Source: Paenibacillus flagellatus
Lineage (GTDB): Bacteria > Bacillota > Bacilli > Paenibacillales > NBRC-103111
Reading direction: 5' to 3'
Length of the DNA stretch: 64,000 bases
Assembly: GCF_003217775.1 (NCBI RefSeq)
Contig: NZ_QJVJ01000014.1
Coordinates: 1 to 64,000 of the forward strand
This document shows, piece after piece, positions 9,185 to 17,361 of the stretch. The notes under the pieces are model-generated. The model was not told the origin of the DNA, searched no databases, and saw only the letters and a program-made list of their open reading frames with translations. How positions within the stretch are numbered: the stretch's first letter is position 1; the number at the start of each line of letters is the position of its first letter. The position numbers and the translations under genes are program-made.

Positions 9185-9994
9185 TCAGCCGCCGACCGAA
9201 GGCCGGACCGATTCGACGAAGCTTTGCAGCGTTTCCGCCAAACGGGCGGGAGCTTCCATCATGCTCATATGGCCGCAATCTGCGAGAAGCGTCTGCCGAA
9301 TGTTCGTGCCTTGTGCGGAAAACGTCTTCTCCGTCTTAATCACTTGATCGGATTCGCCCGCTACGAGCAGAACGGGACGTTCAAAACCCGCCAGGACGCC
9401 GTTCCGGTCCGGCCGGCCGCGCATCGCTTCGAGTGTGAGTACGGCGCCCTCCGCGGGCGTCCCGTAGCCGATTTTCTTCGCCTCCTCCACGCGGTCTTCC
9501 ATCGACTCGACATGCTTCGGTGCGAACAGCTTCGGAATCAATCCGTCGACGAACGGCACGATACCGGAATCGAGTACGGTCTGGATCGCCTTGAGACGGT
9601 TTTCTCTCCCCTGCTCGTCGTCCGGAAAGGCCGTCGAGTGCACCAATCCGAAAGCGGCTACGACGTCCGGATGACGCTCGGCCGCCGCCAAGGTGACGTA
9701 CCCGCCGAGCGAATGGCCGATCCAAATCGCCTTCTCGACGTTTAACCGACGCAGCAAGGCGGCCATATCGTCGGCGAACGATTCGATCGGATACGGCTGT
9801 GCGGGCACGCCCGTACTTCCGTGACCGGGCAGGTCGGGCACGATGAGCCGGCAGTGGCCGGCCAGCAGCGGAATTATGGCGTCCCAATAGGACGAGCTGC
9901 CGCAAAACCCGTGCAGCAGCAGCACGGGCATCCCTTCCCCTTCATCCCGGTAGGCCACTTCCATAGCACGCTCCGGCAGCTTCAGTTTGTTCAT
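9185..9994 (-). CDS. Alpha/beta hydrolase
   Basis: 269-residue soluble hydrolase. LLLHGFCGSS (about 25-34) is the HG oxyanion motif. The nucleophile elbow GHSLGG has Ser95. The acid is likely the Asp in GESDQV near residue 218, and the base the His in CGHMSM near residue 245, so the triad is complete. The start at 9994 has GGAGGGGATCGTC in front; a longer frame up to 10066 lacks a ribosome binding site. The family includes esterases, lipases and epoxide hydrolases, and the substrate cannot be told from sequence. It is transcribed opposite to its neighbours. Confidence 0.9.
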   Translation of the reverse strand: MNKLKLPERAMEVAYRDEGEGMPVLLLHGFCGSSSYWDAIIPLLAGHCRLIVPDLPGHGSTGVPAQPYPIESFADDMAALLRRLNVEKAIWIGHSLGGYVTLAAAERHPDVVAAFGLVHSTAFPDDEQGRENRLKAIQTVLDSGIVPFVDGLIPKLFAPKHVESMEDRVEEAKKIGYGTPAEGAVLTLEAMRGRPDRNGVLAGFERPVLLVAGESDQVIKTEKTFSAQGTNIRQTLLADCGHMSMMEAPARLAETLQSFVESVRPSVGG

Positions 9995-10065
9995 GACGAT
10001 CCCCTCCTGCGAATGGTTATGATTTCTTATGATCTCCATGCTACCCAAAAAGAAACGGAAAAGCA

Positions 10066-10090
10066 AAAAGAACCCCGAAGGGTTCTTCCA
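10066..10090 (-). terminator. Terminator of the tRNA-Arg/tRNA-Pro unit
   Basis: On the minus strand AAGAACC pairs with GGTTCTT and is followed by TTTTGCTTTT. It lies just downstream of tRNA-Pro. Confidence 0.8.
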
Positions 10091-10102
10091 TGAATCTGCG
10101 TA

Positions 10103-10176
10103 TCGGAACGACAGGATTTGAACCTGCGACCTCTTGGTCCCGAACCAAGCGCTCTACCAAGCTGAGCCACGTTCCG
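10103..10176 (-). tRNA. tRNA-Pro (anticodon CGG)
   Basis: Acceptor CGGAACG pairs with CGTTCCG, discriminator A. Anticodon stem CTTGG/CCAAG encloses loop TTCGGGA, anticodon CGG. The T arm CAGGTTCAAATCCTG is intact. CCA is not encoded. Second gene of a two-tRNA unit on the minus strand. Confidence 0.95.
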
Positions 10177-10199
10177 TCATAGGTTATGTGCGCGATAAG

Positions 10200-10274
10200 C
10201 GCGCCACGGCGGGATTCGAACCCGCGACGCACAGTTTAGGAAACTGTCGCTCTATCCTGCTGAGCTACGGGCGC
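10200..10274 (-). tRNA. tRNA-Arg (anticodon CCT), acceptor stem with one bulged base
   Basis: Anticodon stem ACAGT/ACTGT encloses loop TTCCTAA, anticodon CCT. T arm GCGGGTTCGAATCCCGC and D arm are normal. The 5' acceptor strand is GCGCCCG, but the 3' strand reads CGTGGCGC, eight bases, so an extra T (plus-strand A at 10206) bulges between the fifth and sixth pairs. The gene is first in the minus-strand tRNA unit and has a strong promoter. Confidence 0.85.
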
Positions 10275-10302
10275 AAATGCTGAATCAAATCAAGCAAGTA
10301 AT

Positions 10303-10331
10303 ACTATATCACAACGATTAGGCGATGTAAA
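10303..10331 (-). promoter_or_regulatory. Promoter of the tRNA-Arg/tRNA-Pro unit
   Basis: On the minus strand TTTACA (10331-10326), 17-bp spacer, TATAGT (10308-10303), about 30 nt before tRNA-Arg. Confidence 0.75.
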
Positions 10332-10408
10332 GAGGGACAAGTGATTTTACATCGGACCAAATCGTGGCCGCCGCTCCTTTTTTGCTCTATTTTAAGGTGA
10401 CGTTAAGG

Positions 10409-10436
10409 TTGATCCTTTACGATATTTCCATATAGC
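10409..10436 (+). promoter_or_regulatory. Promoter for the LTA-synthase-family gene
   Basis: TTGATC (10409-10414), 16-bp spacer, TATAGC (10431-10436). Confidence 0.5.
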
Positions 10437-10484
10437 GAGAAAAACGTAAAAAGAAAACGATTGAAGAAGGGGGTTAGGTGGAAT

Positions 10485-12443
10485 TTGAGCCAGATAGCGA
10501 AAATTCGCCTTCAGTTGTCGAAAATGACGCAAAACGACGTGTGGAGATGGATGTGCATCGGAACCGTTCTGTCGTTTGCCTCCATGCTCCTTGTCCTCGG
10601 AATGGAATGGATACAGCGAGGAACGCTCGAGGAAGCGCTGACGTGGCTGTTCGTCAACCCGAGTTTATTTTTCTTGAATGCGTTTATCGTCTTCTTGGCG
10701 TTATCGGCCGTCTACGCATTGGTGGGCTCGCTGATTCCGTCCGCAGCGATAACGGCGCTGCTCGTCTTCGTCGCGTCCATGATCAGTTATTTCAAGACGA
10801 AGCTGATCGGGGAGCCGTTCTTCCCGTGGGATTTGCTGCTGAACAAAGAAGGGCTGAACGTCGTTTCGCTCGTCAGTGGCAAAGCGATGTGGGTGCGCGT
10901 CGGTTTGGCGCTCGCCGTCGTGACCGGGCTGTTCGCGCTGCGCTTGATCGTTCCCCGGCTACCGCTGCGCCTCGCGCCCCGTCTCGTGCTCGGCTTCACG
11001 GCGATTGCGGCGCTCTACGGGTTCGCGACGGACGCCGGGTGGAGCGGGCGGCTGATGTCGCGGGCGGGGGCAAGCGAAATCGTATGGGATCAACAGCAAA
11101 ATTACGGGCATAACGGACTCGCGCTCGCCTTTACGATGAATGCGAAGCATACGATCGTCCCCAAGCCCCCGGGCTACGGGGAGCCGGCCATCGCCGGAAT
11201 CGCCCAAGAGCTGAAAGCGGGGAAGGAGGCGGTCACGGCCGCCGCCGCGTCTCCCGACCCGCTGCAAGGCACGAAGCCGAACGTCATCTTCTTGATGAAC
11301 GAAGCGTTCTGGGACCCGACGCTGCTGCCGGACGTCTATTTCCGCGAGGATCCGATTCCGACCGTGCGCCGCCTGCAAGCGGAATCGCAGTCCGGATACA
11401 TGCTGTCCCCGCAATTCGGGGGCGGGACGAGCAACGTGGAGTTTGAAGTGCTGACGGGGTATTCGATGAGCTTTTTGCCCGCCGGGTCGGTTCCGTATCA
11501 ACAATACGTGAAGAAGCCGATTCCGAGTCTTGCCAGCTATTTCGAGGAACAAGGCTATAAGAGCGTCGGGATCCATTCGTACGAAGGGTGGTTTTGGGAC
11601 CGGACGAACGTGTACGGACGGATGGGCTTCGAAAGCTTCTACAGCCAGGAGCAATTCGACAATCCGGTCTATCGCGGGAATTTTATCGCGGACAGCGAGG
11701 TGGCGCGCAAAATTATGCAGGTGGTCGACGAAACGGAGCAGCCGATGTTCATCTATGCCGTGACGATGCAAAATCACGGTCCTTACGACGACAGCCGGTA
11801 TCCGGACGATACGCCGATCGATATCGAGGGCGATTTGACCGACGAGGCGCTAAGCGTTCTCCAGACGTACGCGATCGGTGCATCCGACGCGGATGCCAGC
11901 CTGCAAATGCTGATCGACCATTTCGAGCAATCCGGCGAGCCGACGGTGATCGTGTTCTACGGCGATCATTTGCCCATGCTCGGAATGGGTTATGACGTCT
12001 ACAAGCAGGGCGGAATGATCCGATCCGACCGTTCGGACGAATGGTCGCTCGAGGAGCGGCAAAGGATGCACAGCGTTCCGTTCGTCATGTGGTCCAACTT
12101 CGGCGGTTTGTCCACGGAGACGGTCCCGGCGATCAGCGCATCGTTCATGGGGGCGTACGTGCTGGACGCGCTCGGCATGGAGAAGCCGGCGCCGTTCGAA
12201 TGGAATTGGAGCGTATTCCGGCAAACGCCGGGGTTGCTGCGCAATCTGGTCGTCGACGCGGGACAGAAGCTGTACGATTCGGTTCCCGTCTCCCTCGCTG
12301 CCGTCGTGGACCGTTATCGACTGCTGCAATACGACTTGTTATTCGGCAAACGCTACTTGGCCGACTATGTCGGCACGGCGTTTCTGACGAAGCCGCCGCT
12401 GCCGAACTACAATGCCGATTTGCCGGGGAGACAAGGGCTGTAA
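10485..12443 (+). CDS. LTA-synthase-family membrane sulfatase / phosphoglycerol transferase
   Basis: About 652 residues. The N-terminal 200 residues hold around five membrane segments; the rest is an extracellular sulfatase-fold domain (PF00884). NVIFLMNEAFWDP provides the first metal-ligand region. GGGTSNVEFEVLTGY carries the threonine expected to be the nucleophile, and VFYGDHLPMLG the distal Asp/His ligands. The family transfers glycerol phosphate from phosphatidylglycerol to lipoteichoic acid or related glycans. The start is uncertain: TTG at 10485 follows AGGTGG closely and is preferred, TTG at 10461 would add 8 residues. It stands alone with its own promoter. Confidence 0.88.
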   Translation: MSQIAKIRLQLSKMTQNDVWRWMCIGTVLSFASMLLVLGMEWIQRGTLEEALTWLFVNPSLFFLNAFIVFLALSAVYALVGSLIPSAAITALLVFVASMISYFKTKLIGEPFFPWDLLLNKEGLNVVSLVSGKAMWVRVGLALAVVTGLFALRLIVPRLPLRLAPRLVLGFTAIAALYGFATDAGWSGRLMSRAGASEIVWDQQQNYGHNGLALAFTMNAKHTIVPKPPGYGEPAIAGIAQELKAGKEAVTAAAASPDPLQGTKPNVIFLMNEAFWDPTLLPDVYFREDPIPTVRRLQAESQSGYMLSPQFGGGTSNVEFEVLTGYSMSFLPAGSVPYQQYVKKPIPSLASYFEEQGYKSVGIHSYEGWFWDRTNVYGRMGFESFYSQEQFDNPVYRGNFIADSEVARKIMQVVDETEQPMFIYAVTMQNHGPYDDSRYPDDTPIDIEGDLTDEALSVLQTYAIGASDADASLQMLIDHFEQSGEPTVIVFYGDHLPMLGMGYDVYKQGGMIRSDRSDEWSLEERQRMHSVPFVMWSNFGGLSTETVPAISASFMGAYVLDALGMEKPAPFEWNWSVFRQTPGLLRNLVVDAGQKLYDSVPVSLAAVVDRYRLLQYDLLFGKRYLADYVGTAFLTKPPLPNYNADLPGRQGL

Positions 12444-12499
12444 CGTTCCGACCGGTTCTGGTACGATAAAAGGAACGAAAAACGGCGGAGGAACGAGAA

Positions 12500-13594
12500 G
12501 TGGCGACTTATACGTTCAATCCGGCCCGGTTTCCCGAGGAACCGGGCTGTTACTTGATGTTCGGCGAAGACGGACGGCTGCTCTATGTGGGCAAATCGAC
12601 GAATTTGCGGCGGCGGCTCGGCTCCTACTTTCATTCGAAGCCGGACCGGGACAAGGTGGCGAAGCTCGTCCGGGAAATCGCCGACATCGAAGTCATGATC
12701 GTTCGCAACGAGAACGAAAGTTTGACTTTGGAAGCGAACCTGATCCGGCATTACCAGCCCCCTTATAACCGGGCAAGGAAGCGGGAGCCGACCGTCTACC
12801 CGTATATCGTCCTGACGGACGAGCCGTTTCCTAGGCTCATCGCGGAGGATCGGGACCGGCTGGCCCCGCGGCCCAAGCTTGCCGCCGAGGACGGGACGGG
12901 ACGGCTGGGACCTTATCCGAATGCGATCTTCCGCCAATATGCGCTCGACTTCGCCATCGAACGGTACAAGCTCCGTACGTGCGATCCGTTCGAGAAGCGG
13001 CTGTGCATGCGCTATTACCTGCAAAAGTGCGGAGGCATCTGCGAGCGAATGGAAACGGAAGAACAGTACGCCCGGCATGCGGCCGAGGCGGTCCGTCTGC
13101 TGTCGAATCCGAAATCGATACCGGCGGAGATGGAGAAGGCCGTGACCGAATGCGCGGAAAAGCTCCAGTTCGAAAAGGCGAAGGAGCTGCATACCCGGCA
13201 AAAGGCGATGCGAGCCATGCTCGACGAGCAGGCGGTGAACGTCGCGCGGGACGACCAGCAGGTTGTCGTCTATTTCGGCGGCGGACGGCTGCTCGCGGCG
13301 CGAGTCGAATACGGCATGCTGCGAAGCCGGTTCGCATGGATGGAGGCGGAATGCCCCGGCGATCCGGGACGAACGGACTGGGCCGATCGGTTGCTTCCGC
13401 TGCTTCCTGCGGTCGGACGCGTGGAGCTCGTCACGAACGACGCCGCGAAGATCGATCCGCTCCGGACGGCCGCCGAAGCCCGCGGTCTCTCCGTCCGGGT
13501 GACGTCGCCGCGAAAAGGCGCGAAACGGCAGCTGCTGGACATTTGCGGCCGCAACCTCGAATACCGGACGCTGCTCCCTCCATATTCGGACTAA
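12500..13594 (+). CDS. Short UvrC-like GIY-YIG nuclease
   Basis: 364 residues, GTG start 9 nt after GGAGG. The N terminus (about 10-90) is a GIY-YIG domain like that of UvrC, with PGCYLMF and LLYVGKSTNLRRRL. A Cys-rich segment (TCDPFEKRLCMRYYLQKCGGIC) follows at about residues 157-178, as in UvrC. A UVR motif for contact with UvrB lies at about 210-245. The protein stops soon after and lacks the RNase-H-like 5' nuclease domain and the helix-hairpin-helix pair of full UvrC (about 600 residues). It resembles Cho-type proteins that make only the 3' incision. Its role in repair is inferred. Confidence 0.82.
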   Translation: MATYTFNPARFPEEPGCYLMFGEDGRLLYVGKSTNLRRRLGSYFHSKPDRDKVAKLVREIADIEVMIVRNENESLTLEANLIRHYQPPYNRARKREPTVYPYIVLTDEPFPRLIAEDRDRLAPRPKLAAEDGTGRLGPYPNAIFRQYALDFAIERYKLRTCDPFEKRLCMRYYLQKCGGICERMETEEQYARHAAEAVRLLSNPKSIPAEMEKAVTECAEKLQFEKAKELHTRQKAMRAMLDEQAVNVARDDQQVVVYFGGGRLLAARVEYGMLRSRFAWMEAECPGDPGRTDWADRLLPLLPAVGRVELVTNDAAKIDPLRTAAEARGLSVRVTSPRKGAKRQLLDICGRNLEYRTLLPPYSD

Positions 13595-13892
13595 TTTCGA
13601 CACAATCACCAATCAAATTCCACAACATCTCACGTTTCGCCGTCACGTCCCGACACTGACAAAAATGCTGACAAACATGATAACATCCGGTATTTCAGGA
13701 TCGAAGGAATCGTGGTATGATAACCCATGTGGGTGCAGGAAAGCGTTGCCTTGCGGGAAAATGTGTTGAATTTCACCGTTATATTGTTGGAAACCACACA
13801 GAGATGAAAGCACCGGTATGGCATAATGATCGGTAGCATAAGTCTTTGGTAGGATGAACTTATGAAATACGTAGTTAGAAAGGACCGCGTCT
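13595..13892 (+). other. 298-bp intergenic stretch before the HD-GYP gene
   Basis: AT-richer than its surroundings. No credible reading frame on either strand. It holds a perfect 7-bp inverted repeat CATAAGT (13837-13843) / ACTTATG (13858-13864) just before the AGAAAGGA ribosome binding site of the next gene. Promoter-like -10 strings occur (TATGAT, CATAAT) but without convincing -35 partners. Confidence 0.5.
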
Positions 13893-15005
13893 ATGCGCCT
13901 AATTCCAACCCACATGTGTCAGTCCGGAATGAGACTCGGTAAACCGATTTTCAATAGCGAAGGCCAAATTCTCGTCGGGTATCATTTTCAGCTGACGCAA
14001 CCGATTATTACCAAGCTGCAAAAGATGGGCATCGATTACGTGTACATCGAAGACCCCAACACCGACGACATCGTGATCGAAGAAGGCATCAAGGAAGAAA
14101 CGCGATTGCAGCTCCGAACGACGCTGCAAAGCATTTTGGAGACGGTCGCAAGCCCCTCTTACGATTCCCGGTTCGGCAACGCCCAATTGTCCCGCATCTG
14201 CTCCAAAACCGTCTACATGGTCATGGAAGATCTCCAGTACGACAAAAACGACGCGTTCATGCTGATGAACATGCACGCATTCCCTACGAACGACTACGAC
14301 CACCATTTCATCCAAAAGTCGATGAACGTATGCGTGTACGCCACCAAGCTCGGCATGGCCGAGGGGTATTATGGCGACGATCTGATCGCATTCAGCCTGG
14401 GCGCGCTGCTGCACGACGTCGGCAGCCTGAAAATATCGCGGGAAATCTTGAACAAGCGGGGCTTGCTCAGCCCGCTCGAGTACGAAGAAGTGAAGAAGCA
14501 CCCCGAATACGGCTTCAAATTATTGAAGGACGAACCCGGCATACCGCTCATCGCCGCCCATTGCGCGCTGCAGCACCACGAACGGATCAACGGCAGCGGG
14601 TACCCGTACGGCTTGAAGAAGGAAGAAATTCACCCTTACGCCCAATGGATCGGCTTGCTCGAGACGTACGACTCCCTTACGCATCCTCGCGCCCACCGCG
14701 AAGCGCTGCTGCCGCACGAAGCGATCGAGATTCTGTACGGCGGAGCGGGCACCTTGTACGATATCGACAAAGTGAAGCTGTTTCGCAACAAGGTCGCGAT
14801 CTTCCCCCTCGGATTAAGCGTTCAATTAAGCTCGGGAGAATCGGGCATCGTGTCCAAGGTACTGCCCGACTTCAAGCACCGGCCCGTCGTGCGGGTGTTG
14901 AAGGATCCTTACGGAGCGGACTTGAAGCAGCCTTACGAAATCGACTTGGCCCGCCATCTGAACATCATGATCCGCCGCGTCGGGGAGGCCGCGAGAGCGA
15001 ATTAG
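13893..15005 (+). CDS. HD-GYP domain protein, probable cyclic-di-GMP phosphodiesterase
   Basis: 370 residues, soluble. Residues 1 to about 130 are an N-terminal domain of the type often found before HD-GYP domains in Paenibacillus. The HD-GYP domain follows: HD pair His174-Asp175 (LLHDVG), KKHPEYG, and HHERINGSGYP with His228-His229 and the GYP signature. The family hydrolyses c-di-GMP with a bi- or trinuclear iron/manganese centre. One oddity is that the first metal-ligand motif, usually H-S-x-x-V, reads KSMNV with Lys142 in place of His. The next gene, a Crp/Fnr regulator, starts 32 nt later, suggesting a signalling pair. Confidence 0.87.
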   Translation: MRLIPTHMCQSGMRLGKPIFNSEGQILVGYHFQLTQPIITKLQKMGIDYVYIEDPNTDDIVIEEGIKEETRLQLRTTLQSILETVASPSYDSRFGNAQLSRICSKTVYMVMEDLQYDKNDAFMLMNMHAFPTNDYDHHFIQKSMNVCVYATKLGMAEGYYGDDLIAFSLGALLHDVGSLKISREILNKRGLLSPLEYEEVKKHPEYGFKLLKDEPGIPLIAAHCALQHHERINGSGYPYGLKKEEIHPYAQWIGLLETYDSLTHPRAHREALLPHEAIEILYGGAGTLYDIDKVKLFRNKVAIFPLGLSVQLSSGESGIVSKVLPDFKHRPVVRVLKDPYGADLKQPYEIDLARHLNIMIRRVGEAARAN

Positions 15006-15037
15006 GTTCGTCCTGAACAAGAAGGAGTAGAATTCGC

Positions 15038-15724
15038 ATGGAGCAGGTCGCCGCTCTGATCCGCAACATCCCTTTGTTTCAGGATTTGAGCGACGAAGAG
15101 CTTCTCAGCATATCGTCCCTGTTCTTCGAGAGAAAGTACAAGAAGAACGCAATCTTGTTCTTCGAAGGGGACGTGGGCGAGGAGCTGTTCGTCATCAAAT
15201 CGGGCACCGTCAAAATATACCGGATCGACAATACGAAGCAGATTACGCTCGCGCTGTTTCGCAGCGGCGATTTCTTCGGCGAAATGTCCATCATGCAGAA
15301 GGACGGTACCCGCTCCGCCAACGCGGAGACGTTGGAGCCTAGCGTCATGTACACGCTCAAGCGCTCGACGTTTTACGAATATATCGGCCGGTCGCCGGCG
15401 CTCTGCATGCGATTGCTGGAAGTGACGATGAACCGGCTGCGCCGGGCGAACGAGCAAATTCACGACCTGTCGTTTCTCGACGTGCGCAGCCGCATTCTGA
15501 AGGCGGTTTATCAGCTGGCGCAGGAGTACGGCGAGCCGAAGCAGGATTCCGTGCAAATCACGATGAAGCTGACGCATCAGGAAATCGCCAACATGGTCGG
15601 CACCGTCCGCGAATCCGTGACCAAAGTGCTGCAGGAGCTCCAGGACGATCGGATCATCGCGATCCAGAACAAGCAGATTCGGATCGACAACATGGACGCC
15701 TTGCGGAGCAAAATCGCATATTGA
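15038..15724 (+). CDS. Crp/Fnr family transcription regulator
   Basis: 228 residues. A cyclic-nucleotide-binding beta roll covers about residues 8-125 (GDVGEELFVIKSGTVKIY, FGEMSIM), a long dimerisation helix follows, and a C-terminal winged helix has the recognition segment LTHQEIANMVGTVRESVTK near 180-198. There is no N-terminal Cys cluster, so it is not an oxygen-sensing Fnr. The beta roll lacks the full cAMP pocket signature, so its ligand is unknown. It is likely co-transcribed with the HD-GYP gene and ends at a clear terminator. Confidence 0.93.
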   Translation: MEQVAALIRNIPLFQDLSDEELLSISSLFFERKYKKNAILFFEGDVGEELFVIKSGTVKIYRIDNTKQITLALFRSGDFFGEMSIMQKDGTRSANAETLEPSVMYTLKRSTFYEYIGRSPALCMRLLEVTMNRLRRANEQIHDLSFLDVRSRILKAVYQLAQEYGEPKQDSVQITMKLTHQEIANMVGTVRESVTKVLQELQDDRIIAIQNKQIRIDNMDALRSKIAY

Positions 15725-15730
15725 GGCGGG

Positions 15731-15755
15731 AAGATGCCGAAGGGCATCTTTTTTC
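15731..15755 (+). terminator. Terminator after the Crp/Fnr gene
   Basis: AAGATGCC and GGCATCTT pair around GAAG, followed by TTTTTT. Confidence 0.88.
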
Positions 15756-15858
15756 GTAAGCGGGGTGGCCGTCCGCCGGACCGTGAAAGCGATTGCGGAA
15801 TTTGTCGAAAGCGAGTAGAATAGGTAGTAAAATCCAACTATCCGTAGGATGTGACTGT

Positions 15859-17340
15859 ATGGACGTACAACAAACGATCAAGCTGCAAGTGATGCGTCGC
15901 AAAAACGGGGTCGTCTTCGTCGCGCTGGCGGTAACCTGTCTGCTGGCGCTCGCCAGCGTCGTCGCCTTCAGCGGCTCGGCGCAACAGGCGGGAGGTGGCG
16001 ATTCCGGGCTCGTCATCGGCTTGTTGATCGGGCTTCTTGCCGTATTCGGACTGCTCCATTTCACGAAGAGGTTTCCGTATGCGCTTCCTTACGTCGCCAT
16101 TATCGGGAATGCGGCGATTTCTTTCGGTACGGGGATGCAGTCGGAATCGATGTCGAACATATTGGGCGTATTTTACGGCCTCGTGCTCGCCGGGATCTAT
16201 ATGAGCCTGTGGCCGACCGTCGTCAGTATAGCGGTCAATGCGGCGCTGCTCGCCTACTTCGTGAGCTCGCAGGGCGACGTGCCGGGTATCGCGGGGAACG
16301 GGACGACGATTTTTATTTACTACGCGCTCGTATGCGCGCTGCTGATCGCGATTTGGAGCACGGCCGGCCATCTCGCCAAGCAGATGGAGGCGTTCGGCGC
16401 CGAGACGGGACGGCTGCTGGCCCGGCAAAAGGAAGACAAGGAGAAGCTGCTCGAACACGCGGCCGCGGTTTCCTCCAATATGACCTTGATCGCCAAGGCG
16501 AGCGAGGAGAACAACGCTTCCTTCGTCGAGATGAATACGGCGTTCCACGAAATCGCCAGCGGCGCGAACAGCCAGGTCGACTCGACGCTGTCGATCAACC
16601 GTTCCGTGCAGGAAACGGGACAAAAGATCGGCGAGATGCTTCGTTCGCTCGAGCTCTTGAAGGAAAAGACGAGCGGGACGAGCGGGCGCAGCATGGAAGG
16701 CGGCGACAAGATGGATCATATGTTCCGCTCGACGACGGAGTTCCAGCACAGCATCGAATCGATGTCGAAGGCGATCGCCGAGCTGACGGAGACGTTGGGC
16801 GAAGTGACGCGGTTCAACGAGTCGATCCAGCAAATCGCCCAGCAGACGAACATCTTGTCGCTTAATGCGGGCATCGAAGCGGCCCGGGCGGGAGAAAGCG
16901 GCAGAGGCTTCGCCGTCGTGGCGCAGGAAATCCGCAAGCTGGCGGAGATGACGGGGCGGTCCGCCGAGGAGATTTCGGAGAAGCTGGGGAACGTATCCGC
17001 GCAAGCGGAGGCGACAAGCGGCAGCATGAACCGGATCGCCGAGCAGATGAAGCAGAATGCGACGGTGACGCTGGAGACGCGCCAAGCGTTCCAGGAAATC
17101 AACGCGTCGATCGCGGAGCTGGACGAGATGACGAACGGCTACCACGACATGATGCAGTCGATCCGGACCGCCGCCTCGTCGATTCAGGAATCGACGGAGC
17201 ATTTCGCGGCGGTGAGCGAGCAGTCGTCGGCGACGCTGGAGGAGCTGTCCGCGACGGTCGAGACGCTGCTTCGCCAAAACATGCAGCTGCGGCAGCTCAT
17301 TCAGGAAACGGACGGGAAAATCAAGGAAATGGTACAGTAA
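15859..17340 (+). CDS. Methyl-accepting chemotaxis protein
   Basis: 493 residues. Residues about 20-180 hold six hydrophobic membrane segments with only short loops and no Cache, PAS or four-helix sensor domain, so the signal may be sensed within the membrane. The cytoplasmic part is a long coiled coil with the receptor hairpin tip [19 protein letters not shown] near residues 350-370, the site that contacts CheA and CheW. No HAMP domain is obvious. The ATG at 15859 is chosen because upstream codons give a non-family extension; the ribosome binding site (TAGGATG) is weak. It lies apart from other chemotaxis genes. Confidence 0.9.
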   Translation: MDVQQTIKLQVMRRKNGVVFVALAVTCLLALASVVAFSGSAQQAGGGDSGLVIGLLIGLLAVFGLLHFTKRFPYALPYVAIIGNAAISFGTGMQSESMSNILGVFYGLVLAGIYMSLWPTVVSIAVNAALLAYFVSSQGDVPGIAGNGTTIFIYYALVCALLIAIWSTAGHLAKQMEAFGAETGRLLARQKEDKEKLLEHAAAVSSNMTLIAKASEENNASFVEMNTAFHEIASGANSQVDSTLSINRSVQETGQKIGEMLRSLELLKEKTSGTSGRSMEGGDKMDHMFRSTTEFQHSIESMSKAIAELTETLGEVTRFNESIQQIAQQTNILSLNAGIEAARAGESGRGFAVVAQEIRKLAEMTGRSAEEISEKLGNVSAQAEATSGSMNRIAEQMKQNATVTLETRQAFQEINASIAELDEMTNGYHDMMQSIRTAASSIQESTEHFAAVSEQSSATLEELSATVETLLRQNMQLRQLIQETDGKIKEMVQ

Positions 17341-17361
17341 CACGCAGGGAGGGAAGCGCTA

